Shown here piece after piece: positions 35,721-43,656 of a stretch of DNA of 64,000 bases. The notes beneath the pieces were generated by a model, which saw nothing but the letters and a program-made list of their open reading frames with translations, had not been told where the DNA came from and searched no databases. Source of the DNA: Harenicola maris (GTDB lineage: Bacteria > Pseudomonadota > Alphaproteobacteria > Rhodobacterales > Rhodobacteraceae); the NCBI GenBank assembly GCA_018524345.1, contig JADQAZ010000001.1:1178001-1242000 (forward strand), given 5' to 3'. Position 1 is the stretch's first letter. The number at the start of each line of letters is the position of its first letter. Position numbers and translations under genes: made by a program.

Positions 35721-35950
35721 CCTTAGCCGTGTTCCGTGAGTGGTGGCATTAGCCAAGGAACAGCCGAAGGGAAGGACCATTATATTGGCCCCGACCTTGA
35801 CGCACCGGGAGACCGGAACGCCGACCTGCGGGTGTATAGTCCGTCTGTCAGGTCGGCACTTCTATACGGACGTGCCTGTCCTCATCCCCATGAACAGGCG
35901 CGCCCTTCCAGGGCGGCGTAGGTAGTGAGTGACCTACGCCGTTTTGCGTT
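35721..35950 (+). ncRNA. Candidate structured noncoding RNA of about 230 nt
   Basis: Successive hairpins fill the region: 35721-35770 (CCTT/AAGG, then TGTTCC/GGAACA, then TGGC/GCCA with an ATTA loop), 35805-35816 (CCGG GAGA CCGG, a GNRA tetraloop), 35821-35856 (CCGACCTG/CAGGTCGG), 35874-35899 (GCCTGT/ACAGGC), 35901-35915 (CGCCC/GGGCG) and a terminator at 35915-35940 with a T-rich tail. CCGACCT also occurs at 35791, so CAGGTCGG has two possible partners. Two overlapping frames of 61 codons (35740-35925 and 35736-35921) are open, the first starting GTG and ending inside the terminator stem, so a small protein is an alternative. No known RNA family was recognised. Confidence 0.5.
35915..35950 (+). 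terminator. Rho-independent terminator of the structured-RNA locus
   Basis: GGCGTAGGT (35915-35923) pairs perfectly with ACCTACGCC (35932-35940), extended by C-G at 35914/35941, followed by TTTTGCGTTT. It can only serve a plus-strand transcript from the region after the LuxR gene. Confidence 0.82.
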
Positions 35951-36065
35951 TCAGCGGCGTTTGGTTTGGGAACGCATGGGGGTGCCTTCCCTGTTGAGTA
36001 TCGAGATAGGCCGCGTTGGGGTTTCGTCCAGAAGTTTTTTGTTTCTCTGCTACGTTTTGGCGGGC

Positions 36066-36100
36066 ATGCAAAAGGCCGCCCGTTTGACGGGGCGGCCTTT
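36066..36100 (-). terminator. Terminator of the rpsB-tsf operon
   Basis: On the minus strand AAAGGCCGCCC (36100-36090) pairs with GGGCGGCCTTT (36081-36071), an 11-base perfect stem ending in four T. It is 28 bases beyond the tsf stop. Confidence 0.85.
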
Positions 36101-36127
36101 CGTTTGACGGTAGAAAGAGGTCGGGGC

Positions 36128-37003
36128 TTAGCCCTTCATTGTTTTCGCAACTTCTGCTGCGAAATCTTCTTCTTTCTTTTCGATGCCTTCGCCAACTTCG
36201 AGGCGGACAAAGCCTGTGATCTCTGCACCGGCTTCGGCGGCAGCTGCGCCAACGGTCAGGTCAGGGTTCACAACAAAGGCTTGGTTCACGAGGGTGACTT
36301 CGGCCATGTATTTTTTCATCCGGCCGACGATCATTTTCTCGATCACGGCTTCTGGCTTGCCGCTTTCACGGGCGATGTCCATTTGCACGGTTTTCTCTTT
36401 TTCGACGACGGCGGGGTCAAGGTCGCCTTCGTTCAAAGAGGCCGGGTTGGCGGCAGCAACATGCATGGCGATCTGTTTGCCGAGGGCTTCGTTGCCGCCC
36501 TTCATTGCAACCAGAACACCGATTTTGCCCATGCCTTCGGCAGCGGCGTTATGGACGTAGGAGACCACAAGATCGCCCTCGAGAGCCGCCATGCGGCGCA
36601 GGGACATGTTCTCGCCGATGGTGGCGACTTTGGCGGTGATCACATCGGCGACGGTTTTGCCGCCCATGTCGGCCGCGGCCAGTTCCTCGGTTGTGGAGCA
36701 GCCCATTGCGGCCTTTGCCACGCCTGCGACCATTTCCTGGAATTCGGCGTTCTTGCCGACGAAGTCGGTTTCGGAGTTGACCTCAACCGCAACGCCTTTG
36801 CCGCCGGAGACAGCCACAGCGACAAGACCCTCTGCCGCGGTGCGGCCGGATTTCTTGGCGGCCTTGGCCAGACCTTTGGTGCGCAGCCAGTCAACAGCGG
36901 CTTCCATGTCGCCGTCTGTCTCTGTCAGAGCTTTTTTCGCGTCCATCATGCCCGCGCCTGTGGTGTCGCGCAGTTCTTTTACCAATGCAGCAGTGATCGC
37001 CAT
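36128..37003 (-). CDS. tsf: Elongation factor Ts
   Basis: A 291-residue EF-Ts, which exchanges GDP for GTP on EF-Tu. The N-terminal UBA-like domain starts [20 protein letters not shown], with the family core [13 protein letters not shown]; the EF-Tu contact motif TDFVGKN follows near residue 80. ATG 37003 has AAGGAG upstream; the 16 codons before it are spacer. It lies 77 bases after rpsB on the same strand and shares its operon, followed by a strong terminator. Codon use is that of a highly expressed gene. Confidence 0.97.
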   Translation of the reverse strand: MAITAALVKELRDTTGAGMMDAKKALTETDGDMEAAVDWLRTKGLAKAAKKSGRTAAEGLVAVAVSGGKGVAVEVNSETDFVGKNAEFQEMVAGVAKAAMGCSTTEELAAADMGGKTVADVITAKVATIGENMSLRRMAALEGDLVVSYVHNAAAEGMGKIGVLVAMKGGNEALGKQIAMHVAAANPASLNEGDLDPAVVEKEKTVQMDIARESGKPEAVIEKMIVGRMKKYMAEVTLVNQAFVVNPDLTVGAAAAEAGAEITGFVRLEVGEGIEKKEEDFAAEVAKTMKG

Positions 37004-37080
37004 TTTGGTTTCTCCTTGGAATGGGTGACGGGTGCGCCGTAGCGCACCCATATTTCAGATCTGTGACAAAAGGCGGCTGA

Positions 37081-37869
37081 TTAGCCTGCCGGTGCCTCTT
37101 CGGCGGCTGCGGGCTCTTCGGCTGCAACGGCTTCTTCGACTTGGGCTTCCATCTCGCCGATGTCAACGCCGGCGGCACCGAGCTGTGCGGACATGCCGTC
37201 AAGCGCCGCACGTGCGATCAGGTCGCAGTAGAGGCCGATGGCGCGGGAGGCGTCGTCGTTGCCGGGGATGATGAAGTCGATGCCGTCAGGCGAGGCGTTG
37301 GAGTCAACCACCGCGATCACAGGGATGCCGAGCTTTTTGGCTTCCTGAATGGCGAGGTCTTCCTTGTTCACGTCGATGACGAAGAGAAGGTCAGGCACGC
37401 CGCCCATTTCGCGGATACCGCCGAGGGAAGCCTGCAGTTTTGTCTGCTCGCGCTCCATGCCAAGACGTTCTTTCTTGGTCAGACCTTCGAAACCGATCGC
37501 CATCTGCTCGTCGATCGCCTTGAGGCGGCCGATGGACTGGGACACGGTTTTCCAGTTGGTCAGCGTGCCGCCGAGCCAACGGTGGTTCATGTAATACTGT
37601 GCGCATTTCTCTGCGGCTTCGGCGACAGGGTTCTGTGCCTGACGTTTGGTGCCAACAAAGAGGATGCGGCCGCCGCGGGCCACTGTTTCGCGCACGACAT
37701 TCAGGGCCGCGTCCAGCATGGGAACGGTCTGCGTCAGGTCGAGAATGTGGATACCATTACGGGAGCCGTAGATGAATTCCTCCATCCGGGGGTTCCAGCG
37801 TTGGGTCTGGTGGCCAAAGTGAACGCCAGCTTCCAGCAGCTGACGGAGCGTAAATTCAGGGAGCGCCAT
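37081..37869 (-). CDS. rpsB: 30S ribosomal protein S2
   Basis: A 262-residue ribosomal protein S2. The N-terminal [20 protein letters not shown] and [19 protein letters not shown] patterns are diagnostic, and [20 protein letters not shown] and [17 protein letters not shown] follow. The C-terminus has an acidic, alanine-rich tail of about 25 residues ([18 protein letters not shown]), common in alphaproteobacteria. It is the first gene of the rpsB-tsf operon; its leader is in the 37870-38040 stretch, where S2 autoregulation might act, but I recognise no defined motif. Confidence 0.98.
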   Translation of the reverse strand: MALPEFTLRQLLEAGVHFGHQTQRWNPRMEEFIYGSRNGIHILDLTQTVPMLDAALNVVRETVARGGRILFVGTKRQAQNPVAEAAEKCAQYYMNHRWLGGTLTNWKTVSQSIGRLKAIDEQMAIGFEGLTKKERLGMEREQTKLQASLGGIREMGGVPDLLFVIDVNKEDLAIQEAKKLGIPVIAVVDSNASPDGIDFIIPGNDDASRAIGLYCDLIARAALDGMSAQLGAAGVDIGEMEAQVEEAVAAEEPAAAEEAPAG

Positions 37870-38042
37870 GTCTCATCCTTTCCGGTTTGATCCTCGGTGG
37901 AGCCGTTTCAAGCCATATGGCTCAACCGGCGGACCTATCGGGATTTCTCCCCGACAAGGCCCAAGCTCCACCTGTGAAGTGAGCGCCGTTTATCCAAAGG
38001 GAGGGGATTGTGCAAGCCCCTGCCCTGTTAAAAAGATTTTGT

Positions 38043-38075
38043 GCCTCCGGCGGGGATATTTGGACCAATAAGAAG
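38043..38075 (+). repeat. Intergenic repeat family, copy R1
   Basis: The unit GCCTCCGGCGGGG is followed by ATATTTGGACCAATAAGAAG. It shares the core (GGATATTTG, two variable bases, CCAATAAGAA) with copies at 40946, 45541, 58113 and 58177 (inverted). This copy is upstream of psuK rather than downstream of a gene, unlike the others. Confidence 0.85.
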
Positions 38076-38113
38076 CCGGGGGCGGGATGTCCATTTTGCG
38101 CCTTGGGTGCAGG

Positions 38114-38178
38114 GGCGGCGCTTGGCTGGCCGAAGGCCGGGCAAGCGCCGCCGGTCGGCCGGGCGTATGCCCGGTCGA
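38114..38178. repeat. Two large hairpins beside repeat R1
   Basis: GGCGGCGCTTG (38114-38124) pairs perfectly with CAAGCGCCGCC (38142-38152), with an inner stem CTGGCC/GGCCGG and a GAA loop. A second hairpin, TCGGCCGGGC/GCCCGGTCGA (38155-38178) with a GTAT loop, follows. There is no T-tract; they resemble palindromic extragenic elements. Confidence 0.65.
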
Positions 38179-38242
38179 AACCTTTGGCTTTGGGGCTTGG
38201 GGGCGCTTGAAGCTTTGGCGGGTCGGTGCGACATAGCGGGGT

Positions 38243-39136
38243 ATGAGCGAGACACATCAAATCATTTGTATCGGGTCGGTTCTGTGGGATGTGATCGGGC
38301 GCACGCCCGAGGCCATGGAGCTTGGCAATGACAAACCGGGCCGGATCGAGCGGTTGCCGGGCGGTGTGGCGATGAATATTGCCATGGCGCTTGCGCGCGG
38401 CAGCCTGTGCCCGGTGTTGTTGACGGCACTGGGGCGCGATGAGGCGGGGGATGCTTTGGTGTCTTTTGCCCGGGCCAAGGGGATGGTGACGGATCACGTT
38501 ACCCGTTTGGCCGATCATCCGACCGATATTTACATGGCGATTGAGGGGGCTGGCGGCTTGGTCGCGGCTTTGGCCGATGCCCATTCGCTTGAGGCCGCGG
38601 GGCCTGCGATTTTTGCGCCTTTGGTGGATGGCACATTTGGCAGTGCCGAGGCGCCGTTTGTCGGGCCTGTGGTTCTGGACGGGAACCTGACGGTGCCTGT
38701 GCTGGAGGAGATCGCCGCATCGCCTGCTTTTGCCGCTGCGGATTTGCGGGTGGCGCCTGCCTCGCCCGGCAAGGCGGAGCGGATGCTGCCGCTGCTCGGG
38801 CATCCGGGGGTGACGCTTTATGTGAACCTTGAAGAGGCCGGATTGATTTGCAGCGAGGATTTTCACGATACTGCCGCCGCTGCGCGGGCTGTGAGTGCCA
38901 AGGGCGCGGCGCGGGTTCTGGTGACCGATGGCGCCGCCGCCACTGTGGATGCGCGCGGCGAGGATATGGTGGCCGCTGTGCCGCCCGAGATCATGGTTGT
39001 GCGCGTCACTGGCGCGGGCGACACCTTTATGGCGGCGCATATTGCCGCCGAGCTTGGCGGTGCGGGCCGGGCGGAGGCGCTTGCCTCGGCCCAGCAGATC
39101 ACCGCCGCCTATGTTTCCGGAGAGACCGAAGTATGA
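38243..39136 (+). CDS. psuK: PfkB-family carbohydrate kinase, probably pseudouridine kinase
   Basis: A 297-residue ribokinase-family kinase. GGVAMNIAMALARG (about residue 38) is the substrate-side signature and VTGAGDTFMAAHIAAEL (about residue 255) the ATP-side signature with the catalytic aspartate. It overlaps the PsuG gene by four bases (ATGA); the pair is the known pseudouridine catabolic unit, where PsuK makes pseudouridine 5'-phosphate and PsuG splits it to uracil and ribose 5-phosphate. The pseudouridine specificity rests on that coupling; PfkB sequence alone does not settle it. Confidence 0.85.
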   Translation: MSETHQIICIGSVLWDVIGRTPEAMELGNDKPGRIERLPGGVAMNIAMALARGSLCPVLLTALGRDEAGDALVSFARAKGMVTDHVTRLADHPTDIYMAIEGAGGLVAALADAHSLEAAGPAIFAPLVDGTFGSAEAPFVGPVVLDGNLTVPVLEEIAASPAFAAADLRVAPASPGKAERMLPLLGHPGVTLYVNLEEAGLICSEDFHDTAAAARAVSAKGAARVLVTDGAAATVDARGEDMVAAVPPEIMVVRVTGAGDTFMAAHIAAELGGAGRAEALASAQQITAAYVSGETEV

Positions 39137-40056
39137 CCCCCCTGCCCCTTGAATATGCCGCCGAAGTGCGTGCGGCGCTGGATGCTGGCCGCCCTGTTGT
39201 GGCGCTGGAGAGCACGATTATCACCCATGGGATGCCTTATCCGGCGAACCTTGAGACCGCGCGGGAGGTTGAGGCCGCCATTCGCGCCGAGGGCGCGGTG
39301 CCTGCGACCATTGCCGTGATGGCGGGCCGCTTGCATATCGGGTTGGAGGATGCGGAGCTGGAGTCCTTGGCGCAGGCCAAGGATGTGGCGAAGTTGAGCC
39401 GGGCGGATATGGCCTTTTGTCTGGCCACGGGCGGGACGGGATCGACCACGGTTGCGGCCACGATGATCGGGGCGCGGGCGGCGGGGATTGCGGTGTTTGC
39501 CACCGGCGGGATTGGCGGTGTGCATAAGGGGGCGGAGGAGACATTTGATGTTTCGGCCGACCTTCAGGAATTGGCGCAGAGCCCTGTGACGGTTGTGGCC
39601 GCCGGGGCCAAGGCGATTTTGGACCTGCCGAAGACATTGGAGGTTCTGGAGACCCTTGGGGTGCCTGTGATCACCTATGGGGCGGCGGAGTTCCCTGCCT
39701 TTTGGTCGCGGGCCTCTGGCCTTGCCAGCCCGCTCCGCGCGGATACGGCGGCGCAGATTGCGCGGGGCCATGCGATGCGGGCCTCTTTGGGCCTGCCCGG
39801 TGGGCAGTTGGTGGCCAATCCGATCCCCGAGGGGGACGAGATTGCCGCCGATGTTTTGGCGCCGGTGATCGCCGAGGCCACGGCAGAGGCCGAGGCGCAG
39901 GGGATCAAGGGCAAGAAGGTCACGCCCTTCTTGCTGGCGCGGATCACCGAGGCGACCGAGGGGCGCAGCCTGAAGTCGAATATTGCGCTGGTGCTGAACA
40001 ATGCCCGTCTTGGGGCGCGGATTGCACAGGAATTGAGCCAAATGCACAGCAAATAG
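39133..40056 (+). CDS. psuG: Pseudouridine-5'-phosphate glycosidase
   Basis: A 307-residue PsuG (indigoidine synthase A-like) enzyme. Diagnostic segments are VALESTIITHGMPYP near residue 20, FATGGIGGVHKGAEETFDVSADL near residue 120 and SPLRADTAAQIA. It reversibly cleaves the C-C glycosidic bond of pseudouridine 5'-phosphate. ATG 39133 overlaps the kinase stop; the longer frame to the left runs through psuK out of frame. The C-terminal SLKSNIALVLNNARLGARIA is typical of the family. Confidence 0.95.
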   Translation: MTPLPLEYAAEVRAALDAGRPVVALESTIITHGMPYPANLETAREVEAAIRAEGAVPATIAVMAGRLHIGLEDAELESLAQAKDVAKLSRADMAFCLATGGTGSTTVAATMIGARAAGIAVFATGGIGGVHKGAEETFDVSADLQELAQSPVTVVAAGAKAILDLPKTLEVLETLGVPVITYGAAEFPAFWSRASGLASPLRADTAAQIARGHAMRASLGLPGGQLVANPIPEGDEIAADVLAPVIAEATAEAEAQGIKGKKVTPFLLARITEATEGRSLKSNIALVLNNARLGARIAQELSQMHSK

Positions 40057-40139
40057 CCCCGAGGCCCCCTCTGCCGCTTGCAGCGCGCCTTGGTGCTGAC
40101 TAACTGTAACCCGACCCTTATTGGTGCAGGTATATTTCC

Positions 40140-40931
40140 TTGAGCAATCCCCTTTCCCCCACGCCTGATGAGCGCCCCAAGCGGGGCCGTCCGGGGCGTT
40201 TGTTTGTTTTCCTGCGGTCAAGCTTTCTGACCGGGCTTGTGGTGGTGGCGCCGATTGGCCTGACCTTCTGGTTGATCTGGGCTGTTGTGGGCTGGGTCGA
40301 CGGGTTTGTTCTGCCGCTGGTGCCCAATGCCTATCACCCCGAGGAATTGGTGAACCGGTTCTTTGGCACCGCTGATCCGCTCTCGCCGGACCGGATCCAC
40401 GTGAATATTCGCGGTGTCGGGGTTGTTGTGTTTCTGGCCTTTACGATCCTTGTGGGGTGGCTGGCCAAGGGGGTGATCGGGCGCAGTTTCCTGCATTGGG
40501 CCGAGGGGCTTGTGGGGCGGACGCCTGTTGTGCGCTCTATCTACTCGGGCGTGAAGCAGATTGCGGAGACGGTGTTCTCGCAGCAGGATGCGAGTTTCGA
40601 GCAGGCCTGTTTGGTGCAGTATCCGCGCGAGGGGGTTTGGGCGATTGCTTTTATCTCTACCACCGCCAAGGGCGAAATTCGCCAGAAGGTGCCGCGGGAG
40701 GATAAGATGGTTTCGGTATTCTTGCCGACGACACCGAACCCGACCTCTGGCTTTTTGCTGTTCATCCCTGAAGCGGATGTGATCATTCTGGATATGACGG
40801 TGGAGGATGCGGCGAAGCTGGTGATCTCTGCCGGGCTTGTTTACCCCAATGGCACCGCCAAGGAGGGGGTGATGACCACGCCGGTTCAGGGCGTTCAGGA
40901 CGCGCGGGTGCTCGAGCCCGCCGAGGACTAG
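40140..40931 (+). CDS. DUF502 family membrane protein
   Basis: A 263-residue DUF502 protein with two N-terminal membrane helices (about residues 25-55 and 95-120) and a conserved soluble C-terminal part including IPEADVIILDMTVEDAAKLVISAGLV. The family stretch PVVRSIYSGVKQIAETV is present. Function is unknown in bacteria; plant homologues (COV1-like) are also uncharacterised biochemically. The start is TTG 40140, with an AGG ten bases upstream; no ATG lies in frame nearby. A repeat-family copy follows the stop. Confidence 0.85.
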   Translation: MSNPLSPTPDERPKRGRPGRLFVFLRSSFLTGLVVVAPIGLTFWLIWAVVGWVDGFVLPLVPNAYHPEELVNRFFGTADPLSPDRIHVNIRGVGVVVFLAFTILVGWLAKGVIGRSFLHWAEGLVGRTPVVRSIYSGVKQIAETVFSQQDASFEQACLVQYPREGVWAIAFISTTAKGEIRQKVPREDKMVSVFLPTTPNPTSGFLLFIPEADVIILDMTVEDAAKLVISAGLVYPNGTAKEGVMTTPVQGVQDARVLEPAED

Positions 40932-40945
40932 GCGCAATTTTTTGT

Positions 40946-40978
40946 GCCTCCGGCGGGGATATTTGATCCAATAAGAAG
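40946..40978 (+). repeat. Intergenic repeat family, copy R2
   Basis: GCCTCCGGCGGGG followed by ATATTTGATCCAATAAGAAG, differing from R1 at two bases in the variable position. It lies 15 bases after the DUF502 stop, in gene direction, before the convergent patatin gene. Confidence 0.85.
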
Positions 40979-40990
40979 CGCGGGTGCCCC

Positions 40991-42052
40991 TTAGTATCCG
41001 GGGGTGCCGTCACCGAACATAGCGGGAAGGTCGGCGGAGTTTTGTTTGCCGATATGGGCGGCATCCGTGTTCAGGAAGTTTTCCGCCGCTGCGATGCCTG
41101 CGGCTTTGAGTTCGGCCAGAACCACCGGATTGGGGAAGGTTTTGGTGGCCACGGAAAGCTCGCGCATCATTTTGTCATCCGAGATCATGTGGATCAGGAC
41201 GTTTTTCATCTTGCCCGGTTCGATCTGCCCCTCTGTCAGGAGGCGTTGGACGAAGTGGATGGCGCGGAGTTCGCGCAGGAGCGAGGAGTTGAAGGAGATT
41301 TCGTTGATGCGGTTGGCGATGCTCTGCGGGGTTTTGGGGACCTCGTCGCGGTAGAGCGGGTTGATGTTCACGATCACGATGTCGGCGGGCAGGTCGGAGG
41401 GGAAGAGCGGGAAGAGTGCGGGGTTGCCCATATAGCCGCCGTCCCAGAAGGCCTCGAGCTGGCCTGTGCTTTCGTCGTGCAGTTCGACCGCCTGAAACAC
41501 CGTTGGCAGGCAGGCGGAGGCGAGGAGGACCTTGCTGTTGATTTCCTCGTCGCGGAAGACGCGGACGCGGCCGGAGCGCACATTGGTGGCGCAGACGAAG
41601 AGGCGCGGGTCCTCATGGGCGCAGACCTTGTCGTAGTCGAATTTCTCGACCACCTGTTCCAGCGGGTTGGAATAGAGCGGGCCGTAGCTGTAGGGGGAGA
41701 GCATGCGGGTGGCCGCATCGGCGAGTTGGAACGGGGCGGAGTATTCGATCATGCGCGACATGACCGCCGCCGAGGGGTGTGCCCATTCGTTCATCGCCGC
41801 AGAGCCCGCCGCAGCGGCGCCCATTTGCTCCCAGAGCCATTGCAGGTTGTCGCGGGCCCCTTCCCTGCCGCCTTTGATCATGCCCGATTTGACCGCGGCG
41901 CCGTTCATGGCCCCCGCGGAGGTGCCGGAGATGGCGGCGATTTCGAGGTCGGGCTCTTGCAGGAGGCGGTCAAGCACGCCCCATGTGAAGGCCCCGTGGG
42001 CCCCGCCCCCTTGGAGGGCGAGGTTGATGCGGCGTTTCAATTTCCCTGCCAT
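40991..42052 (-). CDS. Patatin-like phospholipase
   Basis: A 353-residue patatin-family lipid acyl hydrolase. The oxyanion loop is LQGGGAHGAFTWG at residues 14-26, the nucleophile serine is in SGTSAGAMNGA (about residue 45), and the catalytic aspartate is in WDGGYMGNP (about residue 210). It is about 350 residues and has no signal peptide, so it probably acts on cytoplasmic or membrane-face lipids. ATG 42052 is chosen to match the family start; it overlaps the end of the pentapeptide gene by 16 bases. Being next to bdhA, a link with polyhydroxybutyrate or lipid turnover is possible but speculative. Confidence 0.9.
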   Translation of the reverse strand: MAGKLKRRINLALQGGGAHGAFTWGVLDRLLQEPDLEIAAISGTSAGAMNGAAVKSGMIKGGREGARDNLQWLWEQMGAAAAGSAAMNEWAHPSAAVMSRMIEYSAPFQLADAATRMLSPYSYGPLYSNPLEQVVEKFDYDKVCAHEDPRLFVCATNVRSGRVRVFRDEEINSKVLLASACLPTVFQAVELHDESTGQLEAFWDGGYMGNPALFPLFPSDLPADIVIVNINPLYRDEVPKTPQSIANRINEISFNSSLLRELRAIHFVQRLLTEGQIEPGKMKNVLIHMISDDKMMRELSVATKTFPNPVVLAELKAAGIAAAENFLNTDAAHIGKQNSADLPAMFGDGTPGY

Positions 42053-42405
42053 TTGGCCAGCAGGTCTGTGACAAGGATGCCGTTGATTTTCATGCCTTCG
42101 AGGTTCACGTCGGCAATTTCGAGGCCCGCCAGATTGGCGTAGGAGATTTTGACCCCCGACATGTTCACGTTGTGAAAGCGCACATCGGTCAGGTTGGCGT
42201 TTTCCACCTGCATCCCCGTCATGTTCACGTCTTCGAAGCGGGCCCCCATGAAATGGGCGTCCTCGAAGCGGCTGTTTTTGAGGCTGACGCGGGTGAACTG
42301 GGAGCCGCACAGATACATGTTGTCGATGGTCAGCTTGTCTGTGCCTGCCTCGGGGCCGGATTTTGCCGATGGCTCGGGCGTTGTCTCTGGGGTCTTGTCA
42401 CTCAT
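42037..42405 (-). CDS. Pentapeptide repeat protein
   Basis: A 122-residue protein in which residues 30-110 are tandem pentapeptide repeats of the A/V-N-L/M-x-x type (e.g. NANLTDVRFHNVNMSGVKIS). Such repeats fold as a right-handed quadrilateral beta-helix, often for protein-protein contact. The N-terminal 25 residues are charged and probably disordered. Its gene is between bdhA and patatin, all on the minus strand and closely spaced, so they may be co-transcribed. Function unknown. Confidence 0.88.
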   Translation of the reverse strand: MSDKTPETTPEPSAKSGPEAGTDKLTIDNMYLCGSQFTRVSLKNSRFEDAHFMGARFEDVNMTGMQVENANLTDVRFHNVNMSGVKISYANLAGLEIADVNLEGMKINGILVTDLLAKWQGN

Positions 42406-42435
42406 TACGGGTCTCTCCTGCGGGTTCGGGGCAGC

Positions 42436-43221
42436 CTATAGGGCTGTCCAGCCGCCATCAACGCTGATCGTGGTGCCGGTGATCTGGGCGGCGGCGTCGG
42501 AGGCGAGGAAGACGGCGGTGCCGCCGAGCTGTTCGACGGTGGCGAATTCCTTGGAGGGCTGACGTTTGAGCATGACGTTCTTGATCACGTCCTCGCGGCT
42601 CATGTCGTATTCCTTCATCGTGTCGGGGATCTGTGCCTCGACCAGCGGGGTCAGCACATAGCCGGGGCAGATGGCATTGGCTGTGATCGGCTCTTCTGCT
42701 GTTTCCAGCGCCACGGTTTTGGTCATGCCGACGATGCCGTGTTTGGCCGCCACATAGGCCGATTTATAGGGCGAGGCCGTCAGGCCATGGGCCGAGGCGA
42801 TGTTGATGATCCGGCCCCAGCCCGCGGCGCGCATGCCCGGAAGGGCGGCGGCGGTGGTGTGGAAGGCGGAGGACAGGTTGATGGCGATGATGGCGTCCCA
42901 TTTGGCGGTGGGGAATTCATCGATGGGCGCGACATGCTGGATGCCCGCATTGTTGATCAGGATGTCGCAGGCGCCCGCATCGGTGATCAGGCGGCGGCAA
43001 TCCTCGGCTTTGGACATATCGGCGGCGACATAGGTGGCCTTGACGCCGAATTCCTTGGCGATCTCGGCGGCGAGGGCGTGGTCCTCCTCGCGGTCGGTGA
43101 AGGAATTGAGGACGACATTGGCCCCTGCCTTGGCCAGTTCGCGGGCCACACCGAGGCCGATGCCCGAGTTGGAGCCGGTGATAACGGCGGTTTTATTGGC
43201 GACAGCGGTGGAGGTGGACAT
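42436..43221 (-). CDS. bdhA: 3-hydroxybutyrate dehydrogenase
   Basis: A 261-residue short-chain dehydrogenase. The cofactor motif TGSNSGIGLGVA is near residue 16, NNAG and the catalytic Y-x-x-x-K (YVAAKHGIVGMTK) follow, and the PGYVLTPLVEAQIPD stretch is characteristic of D-3-hydroxybutyrate dehydrogenase. It oxidises 3-hydroxybutyrate to acetoacetate with NAD in polyhydroxybutyrate or ketone-body use. ATG 43221 matches the family start; the 88 upstream codons in frame are not family-like. The upstream 435 bases hold its promoter and the sRNA candidate. Confidence 0.93.
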   Translation of the reverse strand: MSTSTAVANKTAVITGSNSGIGLGVARELAKAGANVVLNSFTDREEDHALAAEIAKEFGVKATYVAADMSKAEDCRRLITDAGACDILINNAGIQHVAPIDEFPTAKWDAIIAINLSSAFHTTAAALPGMRAAGWGRIINIASAHGLTASPYKSAYVAAKHGIVGMTKTVALETAEEPITANAICPGYVLTPLVEAQIPDTMKEYDMSREDVIKNVMLKRQPSKEFATVEQLGGTAVFLASDAAAQITGTTISVDGGWTAL

Positions 43222-43465
43222 GAGCAAAGCCTTTCGATCTGGTTCAAGGGACGGGTTCGGGGCCAGTCCTTTTGACTTACGCCCCCATGGCGGGGCGCTC
43301 AAGGGTTGAAAAGGCGGCGCGGGATGCAGGGCGATTCTTTTGCCGATGACGTGGCTGTGACCGGCTGTGGGCTTGACCCTTCGCGGCGCGGGGGCAAAGG
43401 GGCGGCGGATGGCTTTGGCCCCTGTTTTCTTGACCCTAGGGTCAGCCGGGGCCGAAACGCGGGGC

Positions 43466-43542
43466 AAAAAAAAACGCCGGCACAAGGCCGGCGCTAAGTT
43501 ATTGAGGCAGGTTTCATACAGGCAAGAAACCTATCGAGCAGT
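43466..43542 (-). ncRNA. Candidate small RNA of about 77 nt with strong terminator
   Basis: Read on the minus strand, a predicted start near 43542 is followed by a hairpin AGGTTTC/GAAACCT (43532-43509, 10-base loop), a single-stranded linker (about GCCTCAATAACTTAG), and a terminator stem CGCCGGC/GCCGGCG (43493-43475) with nine T (43474-43466). No minus-strand gene lies upstream of the terminator: the next gene, at 43657, is on the plus strand. So the terminator needs its own transcript. No open frame of note is present. It is not a family I recognise; an Hfq-type sRNA is plausible given the U-tract. Confidence 0.65.
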
Positions 43543-43548
43543 GCCCTT

Positions 43549-43577
43549 GTTATACGCAAACTACCGCCTTGGGCCAA
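43549..43577 (-). promoter_or_regulatory. Predicted sigma-70-type promoter of the small RNA
   Basis: On the minus strand a -35-like TTGGCC (43577-43572) and a -10-like TATAAC (43554-43549) are separated by exactly 17 bases, placing a start about seven bases downstream at 43542. The -10 matches the consensus at five of six positions, the -35 at four. Confidence 0.6.
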
Positions 43578-43656
43578 GTTAAAAGTTTGAAAAGGCACGA
43601 AACCCTCTCTACCCTTCTGGACAAGGAAATAAGGGCAGAGAGGAATTGTTGCCAAA

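Larger units (their letters stand above)
37870..38242. other. 373-base divergent region between rpsB and psuK
   Basis: It contains the rpsB leader and promoter (minus) in the left part, one copy of the GGATATTTG repeat family (38043-38075), two large hairpins (38114-38178) and the short psuK leader. No further gene is seen. Confidence 0.6.

Noticed and set aside
35736-35925. Two overlapping 61-codon frames in the structured-RNA locus as genes
   Set aside because: One ends inside a terminator stem, both overlap multiple perfect hairpins, and neither has a clear ribosome site; kept only as an alternative to the RNA call.
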